A stretch of DNA of 64,000 bases from Hemibagrus wyckioides (GCF_019097595.1 NC_080710.1:23561780-23625779); one strand, 5' to 3'; numbered from the stretch's first letter, positions 1 through 14,700 are shown. A program made the numbers and translations. Notes: generated by a model from the letters alone, not told the origin.

Positions 1-3000
1 CATGATGGTGCTGCTGAATATACTGTACAGCAACCGGTTAGGGAAACGCATGTCTAAGTAGTTTGAACAGTACTATAGTGTTTAAAAAAACATTTTCAGT
101 TACCACTAGTATCAGATGTGGCACTGCAGTTGGAAAGGATCGAGGGCTTGGATGGAGCTCAGATGAAAATGGCTTTTCGTTTTTTGGACTAGCACAGTGG
201 AGCATCGCTGGCACTCTGTTTCCAGTGTGAAGCTACAGCTCCTCCGCAGGCTGAGGCCTTGAGCCCATGTCACAGGTGTCCCGCTAGGAGTGGAGCTCAG
301 CCAATGCAGACAGCCATCTCTGAGTTCCATCAGGGAGCCTCCATAAAGAGCGCTTAGAATCACCGCCACCCAGATGCCCACAGCTGCAGCTGGTCTCCTA
401 GAGCGGACGGTTCCAGCCAGCATTGCTATGGAAAAGCTACTGGTTGATGAGCAAAGCCATGCTAATTTGACGCATAAATCAGGAAGCGTGCAATTGTTGG
501 CTGGAATCATCTCCAGAGAGTTTGGATTTTAAGCAACACACTTGAGAGGGGGAAAATAATTACATAAATCATTTGGCATCAAAGAATGGATTTGTTCGAA
601 TGAATGTTACTTGGAGTCAGACTAAAATCAATCTGCTGATCCTTGTAGCTTCGCAAGGAACCTGAGAAACATTAGCATGTTATTTGCTGCGCATTAAACT
701 AAGGGCAGAGATCAGTAAAGGTCAGCTTAGAACTATCCAGCCTTCTCTGTATGCAAAGCACTCTGCCTAATAGGACTCAGAAGCTTGTGTATGTTTACAC
801 ATGAAGCAAGTATTGAAATGAGTTATCAACTCAATTACCACACCCCGCTTCAGGCAAACACCCCTCCCTCCAAAGCCCCATGGATCCGAACGGTCCCATC
901 CCGCACATGGAAATGATTTGTCACCTCGGCTTTATGCAAAATCCCATTTCCAATAAGCCCGGCTTCAATTTACACAGTGCTTTACACACGAAGGTTAATC
1001 AATAAAGCAGGTGCAGCAATGTCCTGTAACATGTGCACAGGGACCTCTTCGCAGCCATTAATCCCACATGAAAAAATGGGGAAAACACCCATCTAATTAC
1101 AAACAAATGTGCTCATCAGCATCCCCTGAGCCATGGAGGCAAATTAGTTCTGTGAGTGTGTGCATTCTTGTTCATGTTCATGAAGCTGCAAGACTTTACA
1201 CGGGTATGTCGTGTGCATCTTCTGTTGTCGCGGTTTCCAATTTGGGAATTACAAAATGCTATTGATTCCAAGTATTTTTTGCAATGACAGTAAGTTATAA
1301 AGAATAAAGGGGCTTGTGTTATGGAGGTTAGCTCCGGTTTTGCTGTCCCACGTATCCGGCTTCGCCTCTATTCTGATATAATTACAGAGGTTTAAAATGG
1401 CAGGTGAAGGACCATTCATGTTAATCAGTTGAATGAAAAGCGAGATTGAGTTTTTATGAATGTAGTTTAATTAGATTTCAGTCCTTGTCAATGCCTGTTA
1501 TCCATCATGAATACATGCAGCTGTGTTCTCCTGCTCCATGCTAAGAACAGACCCGTGTAGTGTATGGTTGTTTTGACCCTCAGCACTTGCACTGAGTAAT
1601 ATCACTTCAACCGTCATCTGTCCTTGTCCGGCTCTCCATTTAATAGGAAACATTTTGTTATCTAAAAGAACACTCGGAAAGAGAGAAATACACGTCAGCC
1701 GTGTATCTTACTTAAAAAAAAAAACCTTGGAATATTCTAGAATATGTTCCAACAGTCACATGAATACTCTGATGTTTAGTTCTGGTTTTATTTTTGTTCT
1801 ATTTAAAATACATTATGGTTTGTGGACACCTCATTCATCACAGCCATTTGGGCTTTCTGAGATTAGTGGAGGTGATAAACAATAACAATTAATTATTGCT
1901 AAAAAATAAATGTTAATAGTTAATTCTCCTCCACAGTTTAGTAAGTACTAGGCAATAGCGATCAAACAAAAGCCTGTATTGCAAACTGAAAAGATGACTT
2001 TTGTAGCATCGCGTCGATCTTCCTTTTAAATAACGCACAGAGATCTTGCACTCTTTTCCCATCACCGTTATAAAGGCGGTGCTTTGCCTAACAGCCCTGA
2101 TTGTAACACACCTATTCTTCTCATCCTTTCTGTCTGATGCAGAATCATTGATCCGTGTGAATGTGAGAGCTGGTGTCTCCTCCCAAGTAGAAAAATCTCA
2201 TTAACAATGGCGCTCATTCGTGAGGAGGTGTTTACATACAATAACAAGTTTTCTGGAATGGAACCAGCAAAACAGTTGTACAACATGACCAATGTTATTA
2301 TGCTGCCTCCTCTTCCTCACAGCGTACACTCTGTGTCTCCACGCTTAACCTCTGCAATCATGTAACTCGTTAAAATATTTAAGTGCACTGGCGAGCTTGG
2401 CCTTGTAGACAGCGCAGGGCAAGGCATTTTTGCATAATGCTTTTTTAAAACATGCATCAGAACAGTGTCTTCCATTAACTTGAAATTAAAGCCATCATTA
2501 TGCACTTGCTCCGTTTAGAGCCACACAGCACTTAGCTAAAATCAATTCTGAAAAGAGTTTGCATGTCATGAATGGGGGTAAAAAAGCGAAAATCTTTTGG
2601 TGCACACCATCTTTACACATCTTACATTTTTGGTCATCACCTGGATGATACTGCCTGCTGGAGCCTGCTTTTGAATGTTTTTCAACATTTATTACTTCAT
2701 TAATAAATTTACAAATCTGTGCCAGTTCTTAAGTAAAGACTGAGGGCCAAATTTGAGCAAACTCTTTAGCAGTAATCCAACGAATGAATTAAGGTGAAAG
2801 GGATTCTGGGAGGTGACAGATGCAAGAGTAGACTTTTATTGTAGAAGGTGTAAAAGGAATAAATAAAGAGTGAATATAAACCAGAATAGCAAAACACAGA
2901 CTGTTAGCAAGGCTATGGAAGGCAGCAAACAAAACACCTAGTAAATTACTTAGTGGTGCAAATTAAGGTGAAACGAGAAGTTACTGAGTAATTAGTGAGA

Positions 3001-3153
3001 CATGCAACAAGGACACGTGCACAGTGGCTGATGGGTGACGTAGTTCAAGCACCAATTCTGCATAAGCGTGAGACAAGGTCACTGCAGATGACTTTAATGG
3101 TGACATTTTCTTTATTACTCTCATTCTTGCTTAACCAACCTGGAAATGTGGGA

Positions 3154-3284
3154 TGTGGTAGCTTAGTGGTTAAGGCCACTGTGGGCCCCTGAGAAAGGCC
3201 CTTAACCCTCAATTTGTATGAAACCCTCAGTATAAAATGAGATAAATTGTAAGTCGCTCTATATGATGACGTATGCTAAATTAA
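3154..3284 (+). mobile_element. tRNA-type SINE, family A (internally deleted)
   Basis: The head carries a box A match, TAGCTTAGTGG, at 3159-3169 followed by GTTAAGG. It runs through ctgagaaaggcccttaaccctc to a tail with taagtcgctct and gctaaat. The box B region is missing compared with the copy at 42275-42443. This layout is common in teleost dispersed repeats; I do not assign a named family. Confidence 0.7.
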
Positions 3285-5484
3285 TTTGTTAATTTTAATT
3301 AATTAATTGTTAATGAAATTTTTTATGTTATTCAAACACAAAGTGTTTCTTTGACTAGCTAGCAGATACTGCTAAACACTTCTGCTACTGTATATAATGT
3401 CTTACTCATAGGACTATGTAAAAAGAGTATGATTTACTTCAACATTATCAATTTTTTTATGATATACAAATTTTCATTTTGGCCATTAATGGAAATACAT
3501 CTCTATTATCTTGTTTTTTTTCATCAGAAAGGTACAAACCAATTAGTGTGTGATTTGTACAGTTTTAAAGTGTGCTTTATGGAAATGCACAAACAGCTCT
3601 TCACTTGCTTTTAAAAGCCATTTGCTCTTAAAATACTTTGGAAATTGCATGCCACCACTGAAATTACCCGACCCATTTTGTAGTGGAAAGCATGATGGGG
3701 CGAGGCCTGTGAAAGCTGAACTAATGTTTGGGTTCTTGGTGTTCAGGGGAGGGAGAGCCAGACTCACCTAATGATGTTTTCACTGTAACGATGCAAGTGG
3801 GGGCCAAGGTCATTCAGCTCATTGCCTTCTCATTCACCGGTTTTCATCTCCATTGTAAACCACAGTGCGAGCGTTTGAAATGGTCAAATCCCAAAGGGAA
3901 GACAAAAACAATCTGATGGCAATCAACATCAGAATATTATCTGCATCTTCTAAATTGGACGGCGGGGGAAACGATACTCTGAGGCCATTGCTATCACAAA
4001 CAGGAAACTCCCATCCTGTGAATAAGACACCTGGGATCAGAGCTAAATGAGCATCTCAGTCTCTGCAGACTTTCTCTTTTCCTCTCAGAGCTTCTCGACT
4101 GTTCTTGTTGACGTTATAAATAACACACAAGGCTGTATTGATGGCACAAAGAAAACACATACGATATCTTCTTTAAGAAGAGACAATGGACTCTTTGACT
4201 GGATGTCAGCATCTCCCCGAGGAACTACAGCTGATCTGAGATCACCATGGCTGTAGATAGCGTTTCGCACAGCCTGTTGATGTGCAGATGTGGAGTAATG
4301 AGGGTGTTCACTCAGCTCTCTCCTGTCAGAAGATGCTTAGGCAGTGCCATTCTGCCAGTGCCTGCCTGGCTCACTGTCAGCACACGCCAGCAGCCTCTAA
4401 TTTCTCCATTTGATGAGCAGATAGCCTCTCTCTGTTATTAGCCCTCTGTCTCCAGCCTCTGTTGTTTTGGCGTTTTCACCCTCTGCAAACTTTAAGAGTG
4501 GCCAGCTATAATGTATGCATAACACCTCTGCTCACCTGCTGTTAACAATGCCATGAACAGAAGTGGCCACGCGCCGAGACGATGGGGTCCTGCAAGTTAT
4601 TTCCACACAAATCACCAACAGATTGCTTCTGTTAGTTTGGGGGTATGGGGAAAAATGGTTTTGTTAGTCTAATGAGGTATAAAAATGGCACGTGGCAGGT
4701 GTGTAATATGCAGATGATGCCAACTCCATTATTCGCAATGCAACCGTAATTGCATTTTTCAAGGGCCTGGCGTTTCTTCATGCCTCCCGAATGCGCAGGC
4801 CATCAGAGGCCTCAGGAAAGCAACAAAAAATACTTCTGCTCCAGACGGTGATACCTGATAGCACCACTAAAGCAGTTGTAGTACATTAGCTGAGCCATAA
4901 AACAATAAGGTACCAGGAACATGAGCACATCTGCTATTGTAATTGAATTTATAGCACAGCATTTTTATAGCCCGCCATGTCCAGCAAGTTGTAATTCTCA
5001 CAATTCAATACATTACACTATCACTATTAGTTTAGGTGAGAAATGTAAGATTATACACGTCGGGTTTAGAGCAGCCAAAGCTTCCATGCCATTTTGAAAT
5101 GAGACATTACGTGAGTAAGGGAATGGAAGAATGATGGAGCCAAGTCGGTTACAGAATACATTAAAGACTTTTACGTCTTCAGATTTATTCCCAAACTCTG
5201 AGTTGACCAAACATATATGCTCACTATATGCTGTATAATCTAAGGCAAGTCATGAAACTTTATCTGTGGGTCAAAGCTTTTCTGTAATTTTATCAACTAC
5301 TTTTGGATGAAAATCTGGTGTAATTATACGCCAATCTACTGTTTGCCTATCAGCTTCACTTTCTTGATAATGCATTTTCTGTCAAAAAAAGTGCTCATTA
5401 ATATGTACAGCCAAAAGTTTCACGAAATTGCCACAGAAATATAAAACGTATCATCAGCCAAATGATATCTGAATAAATGTGAGC

Positions 5485-5507
5485 GTTTTTTTTTTTATTT
5501 TATTTTA

Positions 5508-5538
<31 letters not shown>

Positions 5539-5622
5539 TTTTATTTTTTATCGTGTTTTATTTTATTTTATTTTATTTTATTTTATTTTATTTTATTTTA
5601 TTTTATTTTATTTTATTTTTAT
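5485..5622. repeat. (TTTTA)n array
   Basis: About 138 bp of T-rich pentanucleotide repeat, irregular in the first half and nearly perfect from 5558 on. Confidence 0.9.
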
Positions 5623-8600
5623 ATTCATCCCCAGTCTATTACCATTCACTGCAGGTCTTCCGTTTTTCATGGCAGTAACGTGTGTAGTCAGTCACCTCAT
5701 TGTTTTGGACTCCCGCTTAAACATCATACGGCAGCTGAATGTGAATTGGGGAGAGAGCGGACCGCTGCGTTTCTCTCAGATCTTGTTGATCAGCTCGCAT
5801 TGTTGGGCATCTACAAGAAGATAGAAATAGAGTGTATTTCACCACCTGGTGAGAGAACGGGCTATTGTGTTCGTGTGCGCTCCACAGATAACAGAGAAAT
5901 TTCAGCTTTGTGCTTGTAAGCCAGTACTTATAGATGTTACTCCAATGACAATCAAATGGTCTTGTATCTTAATGTATTATCTTATTTTCTGTATAAGAAT
6001 ATTATTGAAGCTATGAAAGTGAGATTAAAGGGATCGGTGACAGTCGAAAGTATTCTCATCACTTCACAGACTTTTTAGCTGTATGAACGTGGTGATCCCT
6101 CTTCACCTGAAAACAATCTAAGGATGTTGAAAGTGTGTACATGAAAGACTTCTGCTTCTATATTTATAGTGTTTTACATATTAAAATGAAATCTCTTTGA
6201 ATTACATGAAGTACGTGAATATATATTTCAGACACTTCAAATAGAAATCATTTTATTTTTTATTTTATGTCATTCGCATAGGGCTCACACGTGAGGGACG
6301 GGGGAAGAATATTGTACCACAATACCAGAAGACGTCTATGGTTTTGCTAACAAAGCACCAACAATATGGTGTATTTTTGTGCAACATTTACAAAAACTAA
6401 AAATATGCCTGACATGATAGGAATGAAAAAACGTGTCTATATCACAATATTGATAACATATAGTACAATACAAAGCTGCTCAAAGCAGGCATTAATATTC
6501 CTTTAGGCATCACTTAAACTAAAGTATCAGATTTGGTTATTAATTGATGGTTAAACAGTTTAATCAAGTACGGTGTCTCTCTTTTAGCCCCAGAAACGTT
6601 ATGGACACAAGCTGATGTTATAATGTCACAGACATGCTGGTTTTGAAAGAGACACTGGATTAAATGCTCTCTCCTTCTCTCTCTCTCTCTCTTTCTTCTT
6701 TGTTTCTCTTGGGGGTCAATAATTAAAGCGCAGTTAAATTAGTTCAATGCAATAAGGTTTTAATAGAAGGTTTTAATGAATGATCTCGAAGGGAGGTTCA
6801 ATCTCAACTGAGGGGTCAGTCCCTGCCTTGCCCCCCCCCCTTTTTTTATCCCAGTCCTTTCAGCTTTCTTAAGAAGCTGCAGCATTTCCGTGGTTTTGAA
6901 TGATCAAATCACTACCCGTTGCATTTCACAGAGGCTAAAAGAGATCAACGATATGATTGTCTAGGAAATGAATCATCCAAAAGGGGAAACTTAACACCCC
7001 AACCTTCAATTTCAGCTAGATACCGGAAAGCACAAATGGACAAGACTGAGCATGTTGTCATGCCTTGGTCATTGTTTTGCAGCTGCTACCACAAAGAAAC
7101 CCTTCAGTTGATGTAAAGGTGTCTGTTCGCAATCTTCTTCCCCCTTGTAATTACATGTGTATTGAGTGCAGGTTCAGACATGCTCAATCCAGGTACAGAC
7201 CCTAACAGAGGAAACTCAGAGTGTTGAAATCTCCCACTGATTAAAGGCTGCTCCAGAATGAGCTACAAACCAGACAGCTGATGTTTGGAACAAGCTTGTC
7301 CATCGGTATAATTTTCTGTGCTTTTTAAATGCCAGTGTATCCTTCAGTAGGCGTTTTGTGTCATTGTACTGGTTATAACCATTGCCGTTTTTCTCTCTGA
7401 CAGTTTTAAAATGCTTAAATAATAATACACTGTTAATTTATTGAGAATGGAAATGGAGCACACAACAAAGCTACACATGACCATGGTATAGATATGATAC
7501 ATCTCCAGTGAATTTATTCCAGTCCTTTCCACAGCACAGGTTTTCCATCGTTCCCAGCATCCTCTACTCTCACAGTGTTAGTGTCTACCTCACTCCGGTG
7601 CTTTAAAATGAACCATATCTTTTATTTTCACAAAATACATTTTAAACAAAGGTAAATTTTTACTCTCTTTTGCACACATTTTTGGGGAGTACTATTTCAT
7701 GTCAGAAAGCCAGACAGTATACACCCACAAGCAGCAGTGGCTGTGGTTACCATACACACCCACACAAGGCAAATTACAAATATCACAAATGACTTGTCCC
7801 TTGCTTGTGTGAACACAGCACAGTTTTGATTTATACATTAGTCCCTTTGAAATGGCTTTCAAAACCATGAATTTGATATTAAGTTTCTTGTGATGGAGAT
7901 GACTAATGATGTTATGAAACTTCATACAATATATTTGTTTCTATTGCTGATGGTTTAGAAAAAGGTGGCTACAAGTGGTTAAGGTTCTCACACTGTAAAG
8001 CATTTCAAGCTAGTTAAATATTTCAAACATTTCAACGTGGTAAAACTTAGAAATGGAAGTTCACCTACTGTCTTGATAATGTGAGTAAACCCAACCTTTC
8101 ATCTCACAAATAGTCAAGACAATTTTTCATTTTCGGAAACTTATAAACTTGAGTTCAAAATCCAAAGCTTGTCACGGCAAATGGAGTTAAAGAGGAGAAA
8201 TGTGTTAATAACTCAACCAGGCTATTATGTTTTACAGTGAAACACCAATAAATTACAAGTTCAGATTTTCATGGCCTGCCAGAGCAATACCATTAACCCT
8301 CAGCTTATTTCAGTCAGTCTCTTTGGTTCTGTTCTTGAGATCCATGACTCATGATTAGACTTTTAAAAAGACTACCTTTCAAAAGCATGTTGAAGCAATC
8401 AACTGGAGCTGAATTGTATTATTTAAATTGCGCCTGGGTTTATTTGCAAGTACACACTTTTTTTTTTCTTCATATAAATGGACATCATGTATCCATTATC
8501 CAAAGGTCCATCTTTATCTCCATCTTTAGAAAGTTGTGCTCCATGATTAGGGATTTATAATCCAGAAATAGACAGGAGTGCCTCTGTAATAACCCTTGAC

Positions 8601-9292
8601 CCACAGAGTGGTGATTGTCAAGAGCTGGCATGGAGCCTCTCAAGCTCAATTTGCCCCTCACTGCTCTTGAGAAAGTATTGTGGTCTTATTGATCCGTCTT
8701 CTCTCTAGGCCTCAGCTCAAGGCCACGTTTCAAAGGTAGCCATGAAATACTAATGGACTAATTCAGACTAACCTGCTTGCTGCATCCGTGCTCCACTCTC
8801 CTCGTTTCCATGGTACGCCCTGCAGGACGGGAACGCAGCTGAGGGCCTGAAACTAAAACAACATACTGTTTCCCGCTCTCTCTTTCTAGTGAACCGGATA
8901 CTGACTGACCTCTGCTCTGTATGTCTGACTTCCAGAAGTGTTTTGTACAGAGAAATTATTTGTTATATAAAAAAAAAAAACAGTTTAAAGGTTGCCAAAA
9001 CAGGGTTCACAAACTAAACAGCGGCCCTGTAGTGGAACAAACAACGAGTCCAGAGCTAGACGAGGAACATGGATCATCTGTCTTGACACAGTAAAGGGTT
9101 TCCATTAAAGTGAGCTGGGATTGGGGTAGAGATTTGGACATGTCTTTGTGGATTCAATCTGTTAAAAGATTTTATGGCACATAAGCATTTTTATTCACAA
9201 ATAACAGTCATGAACACACAAATAATCCAGGTAACATGAAGACTATGGCTTTTTTGTAGTTATGTGGAATTCTTGTAGTCTCTCATGCTTAT

Positions 9293-9313
9293 TCTCTCTC
9301 TCTCTCTGTCTCT

Positions 9314-9343
<30 letters not shown>
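9293..9343. repeat. Compound (TC)n(AC)n microsatellite
   Basis: A TC run passes into an AC run. Confidence 0.9.
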
Positions 9344-9344
<1 letters not shown>

Positions 9345-10370
9345 GTCTTGGGTTACTTACTAAGAGGTGATGGCTCCAGTGTAGTGCCGTCTCAGCAGTT
9401 CAGTAATGAGTTCATTGTGTGATGACTTGTGGCATATGGGGTACAGACGTTGCATTTCACTAACAGTTTATCAGTCTTTACACACACTGTTAGCTGGTGA
9501 TCAGATGATGCATTCAAATCTGGCTTTGGTATTCACTGGGATAGGATTTTAGCTAAATATTCGTTACTGGAAATGAACAAATGACCACAAAAATATCCTA
9601 ATAACGACAACTTTATCCTTTCTAACGTTCAGAAATTGAATCATATATGAAATGATAGGATTTTTTTAAGACTGAAATAAACATAAACACCACAGGTTTC
9701 AGCTTGGACTGAGGCCTTTATATCATATATGCAGTGCAGTGAAAAGAAAACAAATGTTAGAAAGGGATTAGAAGGAATGTGAGGGCAGAGTTGAGTGCTG
9801 ACAGTGACATGTGTGCTTCCAGCAGTCTGAGACTCAACATAACATCACTGTAGTCTCTATTTCTCATCTGTTTACACAGGGATCTGAAGTGTTTCAGATT
9901 TATGTTATGATAAATGTATGCTATGTGTGTTATGTGCTTTGACTTAACCCTTGCCTGAAGGAGCTGCGGTGAATATGCTCGGTGTTTGTCTGACTCTGAC
10001 ACTTCAGTAGTATGATTATGTCTGCAGGCTATGGAGACTGTGTACCTTTTTTGTGTGGTTAAGAAACATTGTCAAGAGAGGAATTGTTGTGAATTTCTGC
10101 ATTAGGCCCAGCATTAAGGACCGCAGTGGAGAATGTGGAGGAATTTTCTCTCATAACCACTTAAATGTAAATTCTGCACTCTTGTAGCCACACACCTTCT
10201 GTATTAGGTTAAATGTAGGTAGTGAATCATTTATAGTAGTTAAAAATGAAAGAATGGCCAGGATCAAATAAAAGATAAATCGATACAAGTGTAAAAAGTG
10301 TAATAACTGTAAGGAAAGAAACACAGTGCACACATGTAGAAAATGATTTTTGGATGAAAAAATAAATAAA

Positions 10371-10434
<64 letters not shown>
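10371..10434. repeat. Compound (AC)n / (TA)n microsatellite
   Basis: An AC run at 10371-10388 is followed by about 22 TA units at 10391-10434. Confidence 0.9.
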
Positions 10435-10435
<1 letters not shown>

Positions 10436-10622
10436 GCTTTCCAGTGTTTGTGTTTAATCTACTATTGGGTTAATCTACATTCCTGTATAAAGAGTGAAGG
10501 CAGATGCAAGCCAGAGCAACTCCCCGCAATCTTGTCACTTGACATACCATAACAAACATGCCAAGCTAATTTCATGCACTTAAAATGTGTGAAAATGACT
10601 CCTGATGAGTCTGTCTATCTCC

Positions 10623-10623
<1 letters not shown>

Positions 10624-10696
<73 letters not shown>
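10624..10696. repeat. (CT)n microsatellite
   Basis: About 73 bp of CT repeat with occasional CTGT interruptions; both strands give meaningless frames rich in S/L or R/E. Confidence 0.9.
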
Positions 10697-10700
<4 letters not shown>

Positions 10701-11262
10701 TGTGTCAACACACAGCCTCCAGTGTCAATAGCTAGGTTTCTAGGATTAAACAAAAAAAAAAAAGCTGCTCTTAATGTTATGCAGAGGTTATTCATTAACC
10801 ATTCTGAAGACACACTTCCTCTGTGTGTTTTGAACCCTTCCTTCTGTCATGGTGTTAGCCGAGCAAACTGTTCACACATTCGGGCTTTTTGGAGCATATG
10901 GTTTAGATCACTGACTGGCACATTTCAGTTTGCTCACTGATCGTATCTTGAATTTCTCACTGCAGTTAATGAGTGAATGTGGAAAGAAAACCTTGAGACT
11001 TGACTTTGTTAAGTGATCGAATAGTTTTACGCCTATTTCATAGTGAACCTCAAGATTTGAAATATGCACAGTGTTTCGCTGTGATTGCTGGGACAGAGGA
11101 AGTCTTGTGTGTATCTGGTGACCTTGGTGTGTCCGCACGGTAGAGCAGAGAACAATGTGTCTAGTGAGGGTTGTCTTTCCGGGACAAACAGCTGTGTAGG
11201 TTGATGTGTGTGCTCAAGTTTGCTTACAGCAGTGATCAAGATTTTTCTGAGCAATATATTGT

Positions 11263-11295
<33 letters not shown>
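11263..11295. repeat. (CA)n microsatellite
   Basis: A perfect CA run 165 bp upstream of the MAM exon acceptor. Confidence 0.9.
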
Positions 11296-11298
<3 letters not shown>

Positions 11299-11460
11299 TT
11301 ATATATACTGTATGTGGTGTATAAATATGTAAAAAATACAAACTAATTTCAGTGGCATATTTTCCTGTTTGTCGTTTTCTCATATGAAAGAATCCTATAG
11401 CATGCTACAACTACATACATCCCTGTAGATGTACTTAAATATCATTTTTTCTCTGTGCAG

Positions 11461-11735
11461 GCTCAGCCTTTATGATGGTGAACACCTCTGGAAGGTTCCC
11501 TGGCCAGAGAGCTCAACTGATTGTCCCTCAGCTAAAGGAAAACGATACACACTGCCTTATATTCCAGTATTATGGAGCCAGCGGTGAAGGCTCGAGTCCT
11601 GGCCAGCTCTACATCTATGTCAAAGAGAACAACAGTCCAGTGGGCCTCCCTGTGTGGAACTCATCCGGACCTGCTTTTCATACATGGAAGCAAGTTGAAC
11701 TGGCAGTCAGCACTTTCTGGCCCAACTTTTACCAG
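11461..11735 (+). CDS. ptprm: ptprm exon: MAM domain, central part
   Basis: This internal exon encodes most of the MAM domain of receptor protein tyrosine phosphatase mu. In this family the MAM domain is extracellular and, with the Ig domain, supports homophilic cell-cell adhesion. The acceptor is a pyrimidine stretch ending in tgcag and the donor is gtgaga. The first two bases complete a split codon (phase 1 entry); 91 full codons follow and the exon ends in phase 0. Diagnostic segments are [24 protein letters not shown] and STFWPNFYQ. Three N-glycosylation sequons are visible (NTS, NDT, NSS), and one cysteine in THC. VNTSGRF...GQRAQL and WPNFYQ fit PTPRM better than PTPRK, PTPRT or PTPRU as I remember them. 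The apparent reading frame running past 11735 is intron. The preceding exon, with the start of MAM, was not found in the 11.46 kb upstream. Confidence 0.96.
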
Positions 11736-14700
11736 GTGAGAACTTTTCTAGCTCATCAGTATACTTCTATTAATCTGTATAGTCCAGCAAGAGGTATAAT
11801 TATCAGTGATATGTTATTCAGGACTTTGTTCACAATGCTATGACGCATACATAAGTGCTACATGACAACTGGCATCAACCTACATGAATGCTAATAAAGG
11901 TTTATTGCAAAAGATATATGGTTCTTTTAACACTTTCTGTGCTTACATGTCAGTGTATTATGCTATGACAATTAGTGCTGTAGCGCAATATGCTTCTGCT
12001 TTATCAGAACCACATAATGATGATAATTTTACATGCCAAGCATCAAAACCTCATTAACTCTAATTCAAGGTGGGAGAAAATATACTCTCTTACTACAGTG
12101 TCATGATATCCATTTCAGTACTTTTATAGCACTTTTAACTAGAGTTACTGTCATAAAGCAGTTGTACAGAATCTGGAAATAGATAGAGACCCATAATGAG
12201 CAAACCAGAGGAAACGATGACAATGAAAACCTCACTGAGAGAACCAAAAGGAAACCCATCATCTTCTGGGTCACACTGGACAGTGAGATTATAAATCATT
12301 GCTATATATAGCTGGGGAAAAGTAAAGGTAAACAGTACTTAAGCGTGCTGAATAGATGTTTAGTGTGAGGATATAGTGAATAAGAGTCCTGGAACGAGCT
12401 CTTTATCATTACCACAGCTCTTAAGTACAAGGCTACAGTATCCAGATAAGATTATCTGATTATGGGACTTGGGCATAAACTGTTTTTGGGAAGTGGAGAT
12501 CCAACAGCAGAAGGGGAGTCACAAGTGCAGAAATCTCTAAGCAGGAGTAACTTATGATTATGAGTATTATAGAAATTGCCGGAATGCCAGAGAAAATACA
12601 CATAACACATCGGTATTACTGAGCTGCAAATATACATTGTTCCAACATGTGATGTTTTACATAACTTGACACAGGTGCTGTCAGAATAGTCAGAGCCAGC
12701 CTTTATGGTCTATCTCCTGTTAGGAATAAGGCTTTAAATTGTTTCCATCTTAAAAGGCAACTATCAAAAAAAAATGAAGAATTTGAGATGGCAGAATCTT
12801 GGGAAATGGCTGCAGAAAGGTTCTTAATTGTGGTCTTGGAATCATAATTGACCTTAACGGGGGAAAAGAAACATGTTGCTATTGTCATCATAATGATTCT
12901 GAAATTCCTAGACTCTGGTTCATGGTGTTTACCATCTTCACAACAGCAGAACAAGCTTTTTTTGGCATCATACGCTGTAGAGAATCTTAATGAATTCAGT
13001 TCACATAAAGAGCTCATTCACATTTGACATGTAACCACTAAGCTGCTCAGGTAGCCTGATTTGACACCTGCCATGCTGGTGTAGCACTGCCTGTTGATCC
13101 TCGTAGGGAATCTATTTTAATTGCAAGAGAAAGTCCCAATTACTTCTTGCAAAATCGACTCCTGGTGCTCTTGCAGCTGATTCTGGACTGTTCCTCTGGG
13201 TTTGACTGAATAGAGGCAGAATAAGAACCAGTCTCTGAACCTCAGTCGTTCAGTAAGGACCCAGCATGCACCTTTAACGGCTGAAAAGTCATTGTGTAAA
13301 GAAGTGGCACCATAGGAGAGCTTTCATTGACTCAACTGGAGATGAACATTTCAGCACAAACGGAGGAAAAGAGGCAGCAAATGTATCAAGGTTTAGACAG
13401 AAAGGAGAACTGCTACTCATTGAGAAGTGTTTATTTCTTTGGTTCTTAGTACGTAGACTTCAAAATGGCTTTAATGGCTTTTACAAAACTGATTCAGAAG
13501 GGAGATCATTCGAAATTTTTAATTTGATTTAACTTCATGATAATCGACCTTTTAAACAAGATGCTTGCTTGTTACATGGGGTATGAAAAGTGTGCACTAC
13601 TAATTTCTGAATTCTGCAATACACTTCATCTTGTGTGCTGTAAGATTCAGTACATCCTGAAACCCATCTAAAGTTACATATGGTGTAGGGTCCTAGGTAT
13701 GGAACAACATTTTTATTATAGTTTTTTATGCAATGAAGACTCCGGTTTGAGAATTTGATTGGAAGACAAAAGTGGAGACCCTGTGATAGAGAGTTGGATG
13801 AAGTTCCATGAAATGGCCATGGAGTGCTTGACACATGTTTTAACTTAGTATTACTTCTGTTTTCATTACAGTTTGAACATGTGAGATTGTGCAGTTTCCA
13901 GGTTCCGTCAGTATAAAATCACAATAACTGGGGGTAATTAGGGGTACTCGACCATGTCTGGTAGTCTTTATCAATTTCTCTATGAATTCACTCCAAACTA
14001 AGAAGATGTATTGATTTGGATCTATGTGTTTATTCCACTAGCAAAAATGTCCAATTTTATTGAAATACCTTTCTTACACATAAGCAATTACAATTACATT
14101 TCTGAAAAAAATTTTTTTTGGAAATTCTCCTGTTCTATAGCTAGTCTGGTCTGACAGTTATATAGTAGATAAAAAATATACAGGGGTCGTATACAGTTGA
14201 CGATCCCCGATTTAGAGTCAAATTGCTTCCCAGCAACAGAGAAGCAGCATGTAGACATGCGTATGATGTAATATATTATCATATGGATGCAGCACTCCAG
14301 AAAGAAGAAGGAATTCTAAATGAAAACTGAGGTCTCCTGAGAAATAACCACCACCTGCTGGGTATTTGGGGTGGGAGGCTGGAGAAATTTCTTCATCTTC
14401 TCAGCTCTCTTTCTCTATGCCGCAGCAAGGTGTTATTGGTGAAGACTGCAGTTACGACTTCTTAATATTACAATGATTAACAATAGAATCCGCAGTCTAT
14501 GTTATTGTAGATAATTAGCTATGGAGAGGTAATTATGGGTTTGTATAATTGCACAGTATCTTAAGTGTTTGTCAAAATGAAACCACCTGGTACTGAGAAC
14601 TTACTTTGTCTCTTATTTTGTAATTGCATGGTTTGTGTTTTTATCCTTTTCTCATCTCCCTTTGCACTTTTCTCCTGCTGTACAATGAGAGAACACCACC

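Larger units (their letters stand above)
1..11460 (+). other. Upstream ptprm intron (partial)
   Basis: At least 11.46 kb of intron 5' of the central MAM exon. It holds a SINE copy (3154-3284), a (TTTTA)n array (5485-5622), microsatellites at 9293-9343, 10391-10434, 10624-10696 and 11263-11295, and a repeat-poor block at 4560-4960. I looked for the exon with the start of the MAM domain and for a promoter or signal-peptide exon and saw none. The small open frames show no domain or splice context. Confidence 0.8.

Noticed and set aside
5479..5919. 146-codon open frame after the TTTTA array
   Set aside because: The first third is translated repeat (F/Y/I runs). The rest (ECELGRERTAAFLSDLVDQL) briefly looks protein-like, but has no recognisable family, splice context or start.
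10580..10940. RE-rich and SL-rich frames on the two strands
   Set aside because: Translations of the (CT)n microsatellite.
1..11460. Possible earlier ptprm exon with the start of the MAM domain
   Set aside because: I searched for a CGYSQ/NWEQ-like coding segment with flanking AG and GT and found none. The exon is probably further upstream, but a diverged short exon could have been missed.
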